Origin: UBA1858 sp965658595
GTDB lineage: Bacteria; Pseudomonadota; Gammaproteobacteria; UBA4575
Direction of reading: 5' to 3'
Length of the DNA stretch: 13,695 nt
Assembly: GCA_965658595.1 (NCBI GenBank)
Contig: CBFHSW010000077.1
Span: 1 to 13,695 of the forward strand
A program made the position numbers and the translations under genes. The stretch's first letter is position 1; each line of letters starts with the position of its first letter. Under the pieces are notes generated by a model, which was given only the letters and a program-made list of their open reading frames with translations, did not search any database and was not told the DNA's origin. Shown here one piece after another: positions 1 to 8,348 of the stretch.

Positions 1-188
1 AAAAGTGTTGCATGTAAATAACATAATATATTTTTTTAAAAGTAAAATGATAATGACGCTGAATAGGTGCTCAAGTCTTATATGTGCAATCTTTATTGCT
101 GAAAAAACATTAAGACATCAACACAGAATGAATCAAGATGCATTAAATTTTCAATCTTATATATCTAGATTTATCGAATGGTGCAATC

Positions 189-638
189 ATGCATTGTGAT
201 GAGTACTGGATGCGGCAAGCTATGCTAGTGGCTCAACAAGCTCAAGCCAGAGGTGAAGTACCAGTTGGAGCGATCATAGTGAGGGACAATAAATGTCTTG
301 CTCAGTCTGGAAATCAAAGTATCATCGATCATGATCCTACTGCTCATGCTGAGATCTCTGCCATTCGATCAGCAGCAAAGCAGATTAATAATTATCGCCT
401 ATTGGGAACAACTCTGTATGTAACATTAGAGCCTTGCATGATGTGTGCAGGTGCGATGTTGCATGCACGCATTCAACGTCTAGTATTTGGCGCTTATGAT
501 CATAGAACAGGCGTGGCAGGTGGATGTTTTGACTGGTTGCTGGACGAAAAGCACTTGCATAAGATAACTATAACGGGTGGTGTGATGAAGAATGAGTGCG
601 CTCAGATGTTGCAAGATTTTTTCAAGGCTAAACGTTAG
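189..638 (+). CDS. tadA: tRNA-specific adenosine deaminase TadA
   Basis: This cytoplasmic zinc enzyme deaminates adenosine 34 to inosine in the anticodon of tRNA-Arg(ACG), allowing wobble decoding of CGN codons. The 149-residue product has the cytidine/deoxycytidylate deaminase fold signature: HAE at residues 53-55 (His53 zinc ligand, Glu55 proton shuttle) and PCMMC at 82-86 (Cys83 and Cys86 zinc ligands). The GEVPVGAII segment near residue 22 and the ARIQRLVFGA segment near residue 93 are typical of TadA. Length is normal for the family. The ATG at 189 fits because the EYWMRQA segment follows almost at once, as in E. coli TadA, but no convincing Shine-Dalgarno is seen. It ends in TAG and converges on mltF with a 59-bp gap. 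The identification is firm. Confidence 0.95.
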   Translation: MHCDEYWMRQAMLVAQQAQARGEVPVGAIIVRDNKCLAQSGNQSIIDHDPTAHAEISAIRSAAKQINNYRLLGTTLYVTLEPCMMCAGAMLHARIQRLVFGAYDHRTGVAGGCFDWLLDEKHLHKITITGGVMKNECAQMLQDFFKAKR

Positions 639-697
639 CGTGTCAATTGCTCTCGACTCACACTATTTTCAGCTTGTTACTGGTTTGATAAAAACAG
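639..697. other. convergent intergenic gap between tadA and mltF
   Basis: This 59-bp spacer separates two convergent genes. An imperfect dyad, CTGGTTT around GATA with AAAACAG (about 679-696), could form a weak hairpin. It has one internal mismatch and no good T-run on either strand, so it is not called as a terminator. Nothing else is seen. Confidence 0.4.
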
Positions 698-2104
698 TTA
701 ATTGAATAGATTAAAAAAATAATCATCACGCTGTTCTGGAAATTCCCACAGCATTAAATCGTAATAGTTACGGATATTGCGAACATATTTTACTGGTTCA
801 TGACCGCGTGCATAACCATGTTTGGTTTTTTTGTAGTGCTTTTCAATAGCAAGCAAGGGTAATGATTCTCTTACGTCTTTCCACAGGTCTGGGTTTTTTC
901 CTGTGCGCTGTGTGATTACACGGGCGTCTTCTAAATGACCATAACCAATATTGTAGGCCGCTAGTGCAAACCAAGTTTTGTCAGGCTCTTGTATTCTGGA
1001 AGGGATCTTTTTTGTCATATTTAAAAAATATTGAGCTCCACCTATCATGCTTTGATAGGGATCAAGTCGATCACTGATATTTAGTTGTGATGCTGTGGAT
1101 TGTGTAAGCATCATCAATCCACGTACCCCTGTTGGTGAGGTCGCTGTAGGGTCCCAATGTGATTCTTGATAACTTACAGCTGCTAAAAATCTCCAATCTA
1201 CATCTACTTCCTCAGCGACTTGTTTAAAGAGCGGAATTAACTTATCTAAACGTTGCTCGATATGTTTGCGAAATGTATGTGCATCCGCATAAGTAAAAGA
1301 GGGTACATGTGTGTAATGCTTCTCATCTAGGCGCTTCAGTAAACCATTATTTTTGGAGTGATCTAGAAATTCATTAATGGCATTAAGCAGACTTTCATCA
1401 GATGATTTTGTGATTGCCCATGCGAGTTTTTTGGTGTCGCTGATACTCATGCCACGGCGTAAGCGTGGGTAGAACCGATTGTTGAACTCGTAATCGATAG
1501 AATCAGCAATCACAACCTCAAACTCACCTTGACTGACTGATTCAAATAAATAGTTGATGTCTACATTTTCATGACTAGTCCAGGTTAAAAAATCATATTC
1601 GTTGGCTAATTCTAGCAATGATTCCTCATGGCTACTTTCTGCAATGAGATGTAAATCTTGTTTGGCTAAATCTTCGATACTTCTCGGTTTTTTATTGCCT
1701 GCACGGTATACGGTGATTTCTTCTATATCATGGTAGCTATCAGAAAATGTAACCAGAGATTGTCGGGCAGATGTAATGGTGATACCTGCGGCGGCAATAT
1801 CAGCTTTGTTGGATATGATGCTTGGTAAGATATTGGAAAAGTCATGCTCAACAATAATTTCAAGTTTGACGCCGATATGATCGGCAAACTCTCTGACCAT
1901 GTCATATTCAAAGCCTGTTGCGCCGGTAGGACCGATGTAATAGGTGCTAGGAGTATTGCGTGTGATTACCTTGAGTATTCCTCGTTCTTGAATACGTTCA
2001 AGACTAGACAGATGACTATCGCAGCTTTCGAGGGCAATGATAGATAGTATTATTATCATACCAACGACAATCACACATAGCCTGAGTAGGTGTTTATTGA
2101 GCAT
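698..2104 (-). CDS. mltF: membrane-bound lytic murein transglycosylase F (MltF)
   Basis: MltF cleaves the MurNAc-GlcNAc bond of peptidoglycan, forming 1,6-anhydro-MurNAc, and acts in the periplasm at the envelope. The 468-residue product has an N-terminal hydrophobic segment (about residues 6-25). An extracellular solute-binding-like domain follows (about 40-265; RGILKVITRN, then ADIAAAGITIT). The C-terminal SLT catalytic domain (about 285-450) has SYQESHWDP with catalytic Glu314, then SPTGVRGLMMLT, FALAAYNIGYGH and GYARGHEPVKYV. These match E. coli MltF in order and position from memory. A cysteine at residue 28 (LESC) might be a poor lipobox, or the N-terminus may simply be an anchor. The ATG at 2102-2104 is followed directly by the hydrophobic segment; no strong ribosome-binding site precedes it. 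In E. coli, as I recall, mltF also converges on tadA and diverges from purL, but purL is absent here. Confidence 0.95.
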   Translation of the reverse strand: MLNKHLLRLCVIVVGMIIILSIIALESCDSHLSSLERIQERGILKVITRNTPSTYYIGPTGATGFEYDMVREFADHIGVKLEIIVEHDFSNILPSIISNKADIAAAGITITSARQSLVTFSDSYHDIEEITVYRAGNKKPRSIEDLAKQDLHLIAESSHEESLLELANEYDFLTWTSHENVDINYLFESVSQGEFEVVIADSIDYEFNNRFYPRLRRGMSISDTKKLAWAITKSSDESLLNAINEFLDHSKNNGLLKRLDEKHYTHVPSFTYADAHTFRKHIEQRLDKLIPLFKQVAEEVDVDWRFLAAVSYQESHWDPTATSPTGVRGLMMLTQSTASQLNISDRLDPYQSMIGGAQYFLNMTKKIPSRIQEPDKTWFALAAYNIGYGHLEDARVITQRTGKNPDLWKDVRESLPLLAIEKHYKKTKHGYARGHEPVKYVRNIRNYYDLMLWEFPEQRDDYFFNLFN

Positions 2105-2465
2105 AAAGTCTGACTGGGTATTGACGTGTTTGATGAATTGATCGCATGGTTCGAGTAATCCTCATTTCTCCCGATGTCGTTGAGTATCTCTCATTGTGAT
2201 GACTATGAGAAATAGCGCTTGGTTCAAATTCTGGTTAGGCACTAATATGATTAGCTGCACAAGTATAGCTAAATAGAGTCTGTGATGGGTGACATCAAGT
2301 CATACTCAAAAGATCAATTTATGGCTCTTTTTAAATAATGTGAGGTCATTAGGAACTGATTACATGACACGCTTAATGGAAGAATCAATAGTTAAATATC
2401 ATCACTTACTGTCGATTAAAATGCTATATTTTGAGCCTAAATATTAACCTATAGACCACTTAACT
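2105..2465. other. intergenic region between mltF and the chimeric ORF
   Basis: These 361 bp lie between divergent genes and hold no credible gene. They should contain the mltF promoter and the promoter of the former thiamine-diphosphate enzyme gene. Visible elements are a 6-bp inverted repeat TCTCAT/ATGAGA (2189-2194 and 2205-2210, 10-nt loop), a TATACT-like -10 on the minus strand (AGTATA at 2262-2267 on +, no good -35), and an extended -10 on + at 2422-2430. A 16-nt stretch (2339-2354) recurs exactly at 6470-6485 inside the kinase gene. Confidence 0.5.
2402..2430 (+). promoter_or_regulatory. candidate extended -10 promoter for the chimeric ORF
   Basis: TATATT at 2425-2430 is preceded by TG at 2422-2423, giving a TG-N-TATATT extended -10. 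The hexamer 17 bp upstream (TCACTT, 2402-2407) is a poor -35, which extended -10 promoters tolerate. It lies about 35 bp before the ATG at 2466. This would have been the promoter of the thiamine-diphosphate enzyme gene before the fusion and may now drive the downstream sensory genes. It was found by eye only. Confidence 0.3.
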
Positions 2466-2969
2466 ATGTCAAATAAAGATAAAAACCAATCGTCAGCAAA
2501 GGTTGAACTGGGGGATATATTGGTTGCTTATCTAGAGCAATTGGGTGTGGAAATAGAGATGGATTGGTTTGCCCATATGAACTTTAATATGCATGCTAAT
2601 TATGCTTACCAAAATTCTCAAGATGAAAATTTTGATGGCAATTCTGGTAATGCACCTAGTCATCAATTCTATGCTCGTTTTGATTGGGATTTTCATGATA
2701 ATTGGACACTGACTCCTTCTGTGAATTTTGTTATCGATCGTAAGAGGCCAGCTAATGATGCGGGCAGTGAATTAGATGATTATGCAGTGGTTGATTTGAC
2801 TCTAAGCAGTCATCCTTTTGATAGTCGGTTAGAGTTTGCACTAGGTGTGAGAAATCTTTTTGATGAAACACTTCAGGAGCCTACGGACGCTAGTTTTAAT
2901 ATCTCCAATGACCTTCCCTTGGCAGGAAGGAATATCTTTGCAGAACTAAGATTTGATTTTGATCGATAG
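2466..2969 (+). pseudogene. chimeric ORF: ThDP-enzyme N-terminus fused to TonB-dependent receptor C-terminus
   Basis: The 167-codon ORF is open but appears to be two gene ends joined. Residues 1-29 (ELGDILVAYLEQLGVE at 14-29) read like the start of an acetolactate-synthase-like thiamine-diphosphate enzyme, where YVFGVPGG would normally follow. From about residue 27 the sequence is instead the last beta-strands of a TonB-dependent outer-membrane receptor: GVEIEMDW, HANYAYQNS, then GVRNLFDE at 127-134 and PLAGRN at 151-156, ending in a short final strand at the TAG. Full receptors are typically 600-900 residues, so plug, TonB box and most of the barrel are missing, and there is no signal peptide. 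The tripeptide GVE (2544-2552) suits both families and probably marks the junction. It is almost certainly non-functional as an enzyme or a receptor. The receptor assignment is strong; the enzyme-leader assignment is from memory and less sure. Confidence 0.75.
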
Positions 2970-2996
2970 AGTTTTTACTCAGACAAATTCATCCAA

Positions 2997-3956
2997 GTGC
3001 TTAAATCAATCATAACTAGAAAAATATCCATTAGTGCTTTGCTAATGGTGCTATGTTTTCAGGCGTATGCCGATGTATTAATTGATGACGCAAATATCGG
3101 GGTGATAATACCTGAAGTGAGAAAACCATATAAAATAATTTTTGATGATATTAACAAAGGTTTGGAGGATGCTCTCACTAAGAGGCCCAAGCTATATTAT
3201 ATAAATGCAAACACTAAACGCTCTGACATTCAGACTTGGATGATAGAGTCACAGATCAACTCTGTCATTTCATTAGGACAAGCTTCTATAAAGTTAATGC
3301 AAGACATACCGTCGCAGGTGAATGTTGTTTCAGGTGCATTACTGACAATGCCTGCACAGGGTAAATTCAATCAAGGTGTGGCGTTGACACCAAATCCAAA
3401 AGATCTCTTTTATACTTTAAAAACGTTAAAGACAAAAATTAAACGAGTTGCTGTTGTCTACAATCCTAATAAATATCAATGGTTGATAGATCTAGCGAAA
3501 TCTCAAGTCTCTGCGCATGGCATAGAGTTATTAGCCTATCAAGCTACAAATATCAAAGAGTCGGTAAAAATACATGCAAGATTATTATCGAATGATGATA
3601 ATGAGTCATTAGCATTATGGTTACTACAAGATAGATCAACGGTTGATAATAAAGTGGTGTTGCCCTTTTTATTAGAGAAAACTTGGCAAAAATCTATGGT
3701 TATTTTTTCTAGCTCGTTGGGACATGTTAAGAAAGGTGCGTTGTTCTGCATGTATCCAAACAATCATGCTCATGGGAGACAACTTGGTGAATTGTTAATA
3801 GATAATATTCGTGACGGTAACTCTAAAAGCTCAAGATTAGCTCCCACTCGTGATGCCCTGGCAGCAATTAACACAAGAACTGCAGAACACTTGGGCATTA
3901 AGTTATCAAATTCTGACTTGAAAGACTTTGATGTTGTTTTTCCAATGCCAAATTAA
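2997..3956 (+). CDS. ABC-type periplasmic substrate-binding protein (PF04392-like)
   Basis: The 319-residue product starts with a clear signal peptide (basic MLKSIITRK, hydrophobic to about residue 22, AYA cleavage site before Asp26). It continues with a two-lobed periplasmic-binding fold resembling the ABC_sub_bind family: an INSVISLGQASIKLM segment, the hinge-like IKRVAVVYNPNKYQWLIDLA, and the C-terminal RLAPTRDALAAINTRTAEHLGI. No lipobox is seen. The start is GTG at 2997; there is no in-frame alternative between it and the receptor stop 27 nt upstream, and the signal peptide fits. No transporter permease or ATPase lies beside it. Instead the gene ends 3 nt before a membrane histidine kinase, so I infer a sensory role, presenting a ligand to the kinase's periplasmic domain. 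The ligand is unknown. The reading frame is intact. Confidence 0.75.
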   Translation: MLKSIITRKISISALLMVLCFQAYADVLIDDANIGVIIPEVRKPYKIIFDDINKGLEDALTKRPKLYYINANTKRSDIQTWMIESQINSVISLGQASIKLMQDIPSQVNVVSGALLTMPAQGKFNQGVALTPNPKDLFYTLKTLKTKIKRVAVVYNPNKYQWLIDLAKSQVSAHGIELLAYQATNIKESVKIHARLLSNDDNESLALWLLQDRSTVDNKVVLPFLLEKTWQKSMVIFSSSLGHVKKGALFCMYPNNHAHGRQLGELLIDNIRDGNSKSSRLAPTRDALAAINTRTAEHLGIKLSNSDLKDFDVVFPMPN

Positions 3957-3959
3957 GTT

Positions 3960-6900
3960 ATGAAAAATTTTCTTAGAAAAATAAAACAACTGATGACAGT
4001 CCAGGATTTTAAGAAGCAACTGGTAGCAGCTATTGCTATCGCGATTATTGTATCTTCTGTATTGTCAACATTAGTCATTACACGACTATCTTCATCTGCC
4101 ATTAGCGAAAATCTATCTGAAAAAGGTAAGAAAATAACAGAAGTATTTGCCGATCAGACTATCTTAGGTTTATTAGTTGGTGACGCCAGTAATGTCGAAG
4201 ATGCTGTCCAAGCTATTCTACAATTTCCTGATGTTGCAGGGGTGGGCATCTATGATATTAATCGAATGGCACTACTTGAGCGTAGCTTAACGACTAGTAT
4301 TTCTAATCTTGGGTCTCTGCCGACTAATGCCGAATTGATCTCACAAACATCTGACGCGTGGCACTTTTTTGCACCCGTGTTTTACACTCAAGAGTCTGAG
4401 GATGATTTTTATATAGAAGAGTCTATACCTGAACTTCTAGGTTACGTTGTGGTTGAGATGCATAAGTCAAGTTTGAATAATTTGGTGGAGGGTATTCGTA
4501 ACGCCAACATAATCATTACATTATTACTTGCCATGGTGTTGATGTTGGTGCTGTTGTCTGTCACTCAAAGGATCACAAAACCTATTAAGCAATTAATGAA
4601 TTTGATGGGTAGGGCTCAGCAAGGTGAACGCAAAGTTCGCGCTGAATTGTTTGGGCCACGAGATGTTCGTCAGATGGAGGCAGCTTTCAATACTATGATC
4701 ATTGCGCTAGAAGATCGTGAGAGGGAACTGTTATCTACACGTGATAAAGCATTAGAGTCAGCTAAAGTGAAAGGTGAATTTGCAGCCAATGTGAGCCATG
4801 AATTAAGAACTCCGTTAAATGGAATACTAGGCATGCTTGAACTTTTATCTGGGATGGGTTTGTCTCCTAAGCAGCGTGAGTATATAAATATCGCACGCAG
4901 TTCTAGTGATGCTTTGTTGTTATTGATTGATGATATTTTAGACTTTTCTAAAATTGATTCAGGCAAGTTAGAGATTCTCTATGCCGAGTTTAACTTGTAT
5001 GAGTTGATGGATGACGTTGTGAGTATCATGTCCACTCAAGCTCAAGTTAAAGATATCGACTTAACTTATTCTATCTGTGACCCTGTACCAACTTATGTTA
5101 AAGGTGACGTTCGTAGGATACGCCAACTATTGATTAATCTATGTGGCAATGCGATAAAGTTCACTAGTGAGGGCGAGGTTTCAATCAAGGTCTTGTTGAC
5201 AGATGAAACACAATCAAATTTAAATCTAAGGTTTGAAGTTGAAGATACTGGTATTGGTATTCCTGAATTTGCTTTAGAAAAAATCTTTGATGCCTTTTCA
5301 CAAGCTGATAACTCAACCACTCGTAAATATGGTGGAACAGGACTAGGTTTGGCTATTTGTCGTCAACTGGTCAATGCTCTAGACGGTGAGATTGGTGTGA
5401 CTAGCCGTGAGCATCATGGCAGTACTTTTTATTTCACACTGCCTATGCAGTATTCATCAAGCTCTCAACAAAGCACAACTCAGGCTGATTTTGATTCCAC
5501 ACAAGCAAGATGTTTAGTTGTGGATGATAGTGAGCGCGTGCGATCGACAGTGTGCAATATGTTAAAAAACTGGGGTGCGGATGCAGATGCTGTAAGTTCA
5601 GGTGATTTGGCATTGAGTGTTCTCAAGCAAGCGACTCAAGATGACAAAGCCTATGATGTGATTATTGTAGATGAGTCCATGCCAAGTATTAATGGGATAG
5701 AGCTACTTCGCAAGATTGCAGATGAATCAGAAATTTCACATGTGAAGCGCTTGTTGATGACGAATCAAACTCATACTGAATCATTTCTTGAGCGTTTTAC
5801 AGCAATTGATGCTTGTTTGCAAAAACCGGTATTACAGTCAAATCTTTATGATCATGTTATTGCATTACTTAAAGGCATGGCGGTTAGGGATGATGTGCGT
5901 GATGAATCATTATTAGAGAAAAAATTTATAGCCAATGATATACGTGTATTGGTAGCAGAAGATAATTCGGCTAATCAAGAAGTTGCGATTGGCATGCTGG
6001 AACGTTTAGGTTGTAAGGTTGTGATTGCTTATAACGGCATCGAAGTGATCAACTTATTAATGAGGGAACGTTTTGACATGATCTTAATGGATTGCAATAT
6101 GCCAGAGATGGATGGTTACGAAGCGACTCATGAGATACGCAAACTTAAAGATGCTAATGCCAAAATTCCAATTGTAGCAATGACCGCGAACGTGCAAGAG
6201 GGTGATCATCAAAAATGTCTTGATGCGGGTATGGATGACTATCTGTCTAAGCCGCTTAAAATTAAAAATATTCGTATAAAACTAGAGCAGTGGATACCAA
6301 ATTCAATATCAGAAAAGTTGGATCCCGCTGTAACAAATCAATCCTCTGAAATTTCTGCCATTGATTTAGTAGGGTCATTCAGTATTAAGCGCATCAACGA
6401 GCTGAAAGAGAGTGTTGGTGATGTATTTGATGCTATGTTGTCTGCTTTTATGGAAGATATTCAAATCTCTGTGAGGTCATTAGGAGCTGCAATTCATAAA
6501 AAAGATTTTGAAGGGATCAAGCATTATACTCACACTATAAAAGGCTCTAGTAAGAATTTTGGTGCCCATGAATTAGTGAATATCACAAGAGAAATAGAGG
6601 ACATGTGTAAGACGGGTGTGATTAGTTCACCTGATGAGATAGTAAAAAAATTAGAGCAAGAAATGACTTGTGTGGTCACGGGACTTCAAAGTGTAAAAAC
6701 ACGGGTTGCTCATAAAAGTGTTACCTATCCAAAAAAGGATAATACTCAGACTATATTAATTGTAGATGATGATCGCAGTATGCGGCTTGCTTTAGTCAAT
6801 GTTCTTGATGCTGATGGGTACCAGCTGTATGAGGCAACTAATGGCCATCAAGCTATTAATTTCTGTAAAAATAATATGCCTGATTTAGTTTTACTGGATG

Positions 6901-7121
6901 CGGTGATGCCAGAAATGAACGGCCTCGAGGCATGTAAAAAAATTCGTCAGCTTAATGATTCAAGTCATGTTCCGATACTTATCATCACAGCTTTGGATGA
7001 TGAGGAGTCTGTTGAGCACGCCTTTAGAGTGGGGGCGACAGATTATTTATCCAAGCCAGTGCACTTTTCTGTTCTAAGGCAAAGAATCGCAAGACTATTA
7101 TATGCCTCAAGGGTTGAATAA
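3960..7121 (+). CDS. hybrid sensor histidine kinase (HAMP-HisKA-HATPase-REC-REC-Hpt-REC)
   Basis: This is an inner-membrane phosphorelay kinase of 1053 residues. In order it shows TM1 (about 20-41), a periplasmic sensor of about 140 residues (CHASE8-like by layout), TM2 (about 183-203) and HAMP (about 203-255). HisKA follows with phosphoacceptor His280 in NVSHELRTPLNGI, then HATPase_c with N-box near 393-400 and glycine boxes DTGIGIP and GGTGLGL (to about 495). Receiver 1 has Asp571 and Lys622, receiver 2 has Asp711 (LMDCNMP) and Lys764, Hpt has His858 (HTIKGSS), and receiver 3 has Asp980 (LLDAVMP) and Lys1032. All key residues are present. The layout recalls BarA/ArcB-type kinases with extra receivers. 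It starts 3 nt after the binding-protein gene. The TAA at 7119 is followed in the same frame by GGDEF and EAL coding sequence, so this protein is probably the truncated front of a 1477-residue fusion. Confidence 0.9.
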   Translation: MKNFLRKIKQLMTVQDFKKQLVAAIAIAIIVSSVLSTLVITRLSSSAISENLSEKGKKITEVFADQTILGLLVGDASNVEDAVQAILQFPDVAGVGIYDINRMALLERSLTTSISNLGSLPTNAELISQTSDAWHFFAPVFYTQESEDDFYIEESIPELLGYVVVEMHKSSLNNLVEGIRNANIIITLLLAMVLMLVLLSVTQRITKPIKQLMNLMGRAQQGERKVRAELFGPRDVRQMEAAFNTMIIALEDRERELLSTRDKALESAKVKGEFAANVSHELRTPLNGILGMLELLSGMGLSPKQREYINIARSSSDALLLLIDDILDFSKIDSGKLEILYAEFNLYELMDDVVSIMSTQAQVKDIDLTYSICDPVPTYVKGDVRRIRQLLINLCGNAIKFTSEGEVSIKVLLTDETQSNLNLRFEVEDTGIGIPEFALEKIFDAFSQADNSTTRKYGGTGLGLAICRQLVNALDGEIGVTSREHHGSTFYFTLPMQYSSSSQQSTTQADFDSTQARCLVVDDSERVRSTVCNMLKNWGADADAVSSGDLALSVLKQATQDDKAYDVIIVDESMPSINGIELLRKIADESEISHVKRLLMTNQTHTESFLERFTAIDACLQKPVLQSNLYDHVIALLKGMAVRDDVRDESLLEKKFIANDIRVLVAEDNSANQEVAIGMLERLGCKVVIAYNGIEVINLLMRERFDMILMDCNMPEMDGYEATHEIRKLKDANAKIPIVAMTANVQEGDHQKCLDAGMDDYLSKPLKIKNIRIKLEQWIPNSISEKLDPAVTNQSSEISAIDLVGSFSIKRINELKESVGDVFDAMLSAFMEDIQISVRSLGAAIHKKDFEGIKHYTHTIKGSSKNFGAHELVNITREIEDMCKTGVISSPDEIVKKLEQEMTCVVTGLQSVKTRVAHKSVTYPKKDNTQTILIVDDDRSMRLALVNVLDADGYQLYEATNGHQAINFCKNNMPDLVLLDAVMPEMNGLEACKKIRQLNDSSHVPILIITALDDEESVEHAFRVGATDYLSKPVHFSVLRQRIARLLYASRVE
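7119..7121 (+). other. in-frame TAA between REC3 and GGDEF
   Basis: The TAA follows SRVE and precedes HVRQLAYTDSLTG in the same frame (codon 1054 counting from 3960). It sits in the linker between receiver 3 and the cyclase domain. A single substitution from a sense codon such as CAA, GAA or AAA would create it. Confidence 0.85.
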
Positions 7122-8306
7122 CATGTCAGACAACTTGCATATACTGATTCTTTGACTGGATTGCCTAATCGCACGACTTTCTCTGCACACTTAACAAGTA
7201 TGCTCGCAAAGTCTTCACAATCTGAAAAGATTGCTATTTTATTCTTGGATTTAAATCGCTTTAAGTTGGTTAACGATACACTGGGTCACAGTGTAGGAGA
7301 TTTATTATTAAAAGCGGTTGCTGACAGAGTGCAAAGATGTGTTCGAGGTGGAGATATGGTAGCCAGATTAGGTGGCGATGAATTCACTGTCGTGATAGAT
7401 CGAGTGAAATCACGTGATAGTTTGTCAAGAATTGCCAATACTATATGTGAAACTTTAGATAAGCCATTCTCTTTCGCAGGACAAGAAATCTTTGTGACAA
7501 CGAGTATAGGTATCTCTATATTCCCAGATGACGGCAAAGATATAGATTCCCTGATGAAGCATGCCGATACCGCAATGTTTAGGGCCAAAGACTATGGGCG
7601 TAGCTATATGTTTTATGAGGAGCATATGGAGGCTACCGCTACCCGTAAAATAGAAATCGAGGCGGATTTAAGGCGTTCTGTTGGTCGTGATGAAATAGAC
7701 GTGTTCTACCAGCCTAAAATCGATGTAAAAACTCGCTCTATGGCCGGTATGGAAGCGCTGGTCAGATGGCAGCATCCTAAGAAAGGCATCATACAGCCCG
7801 CTGAGTTTATTCCACTTGCTGAAGAAACGGGTTTCATAAATCAAATAGGGCTATGGGTGATGGTTGGTGCATGCTTGCAGACGCAGAAATGGATGGAGCA
7901 GGGTTATGGGGAAAAATCTGTATCAGTGAATTTGTCAGGTATTCAGTTGCAGCATGGCAATATTATCAAACAGGTAGAGCAAGTACTTGCAGAGACCAAT
8001 ATTGCACCACACATGTTAGAGCTGGAAATTACTGAGAGCGCCATCATGAAAGATCCTGAAACTGTCATTGATACACTCATAACTCTTAAGGATATGGGGG
8101 TGATGCTATCTGTTGATGATTTTGGCACTGGCTACTCATCATTGAATTATTTGAAACGATTCCCTATAGATACCCTCAAGATTGATGCTTGTTTTGTGCG
8201 TGATGTGCAAACTGATTCAGATGATCGTGCGATTATTAAGAGTATTATTGCATTGGCTCGAAACATGGGACTGAAGATAGTGGCAGAGGGTGTTGAAACG
8301 CAGGCA

Positions 8307-8309
8307 TAG
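8307..8309 (+). other. in-frame TAG in the EAL domain after VETQA
   Basis: EAL proteins commonly read VETxxQ/E followed by a helix such as YEILENLGCDY, which is exactly what follows this TAG in frame. A CAG-to-TAG transition is the simplest origin. Confidence 0.8.
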
Positions 8310-8345
8310 TATGAGATTCTAGAGAACTTGGGTTGTGATTATATT

Positions 8346-8348
8346 TAG
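8346..8348 (+). other. in-frame TAG replacing the conserved Gln of the EAL QGY motif
   Basis: The frame reads GCDYI, TAG, GYLVGRPM. In EAL domains this position is the near-invariant Gln of the QGY or QGF motif on the last barrel strand. CAG to TAG by one C-to-T transition explains it. The frame then runs to TAA at 8391. Confidence 0.85.

Noticed and set aside
5..199. 64-codon open frame upstream of tadA
   Set aside because: It starts at TTG, resembles nothing recognisable and overlaps the tadA start by 11 bases in another frame. It is not supported as a gene.
639..697. Bidirectional intrinsic terminator between tadA and mltF
   Set aside because: The only hairpin has a mismatch, a weak stem and no adjoining T-run on either strand.
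1844..2047. Open frames antisense to mltF, the kinase, the cyclase, the ATPase and permease genes
   Set aside because: They are shadows of well-supported coding sequences in other frames, with no recognisable motifs or start signals.
7152..8309. An intact independent GGDEF-EAL gene starting at TTG 7152
   Set aside because: The frame is continuous with the kinase, domain sequence begins before the TTG, no ribosome-binding site is present, and the last EAL strand lies beyond the TAG.
7119..8348. Genome-wide reassignment of TAG and TAA to glutamine, as in some ciliates
   Set aside because: TAG ends tadA and the receptor fragment at natural protein ends, and TAA ends the other genes properly. 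The internal stops are confined to this one locus, so decay is the simpler explanation.
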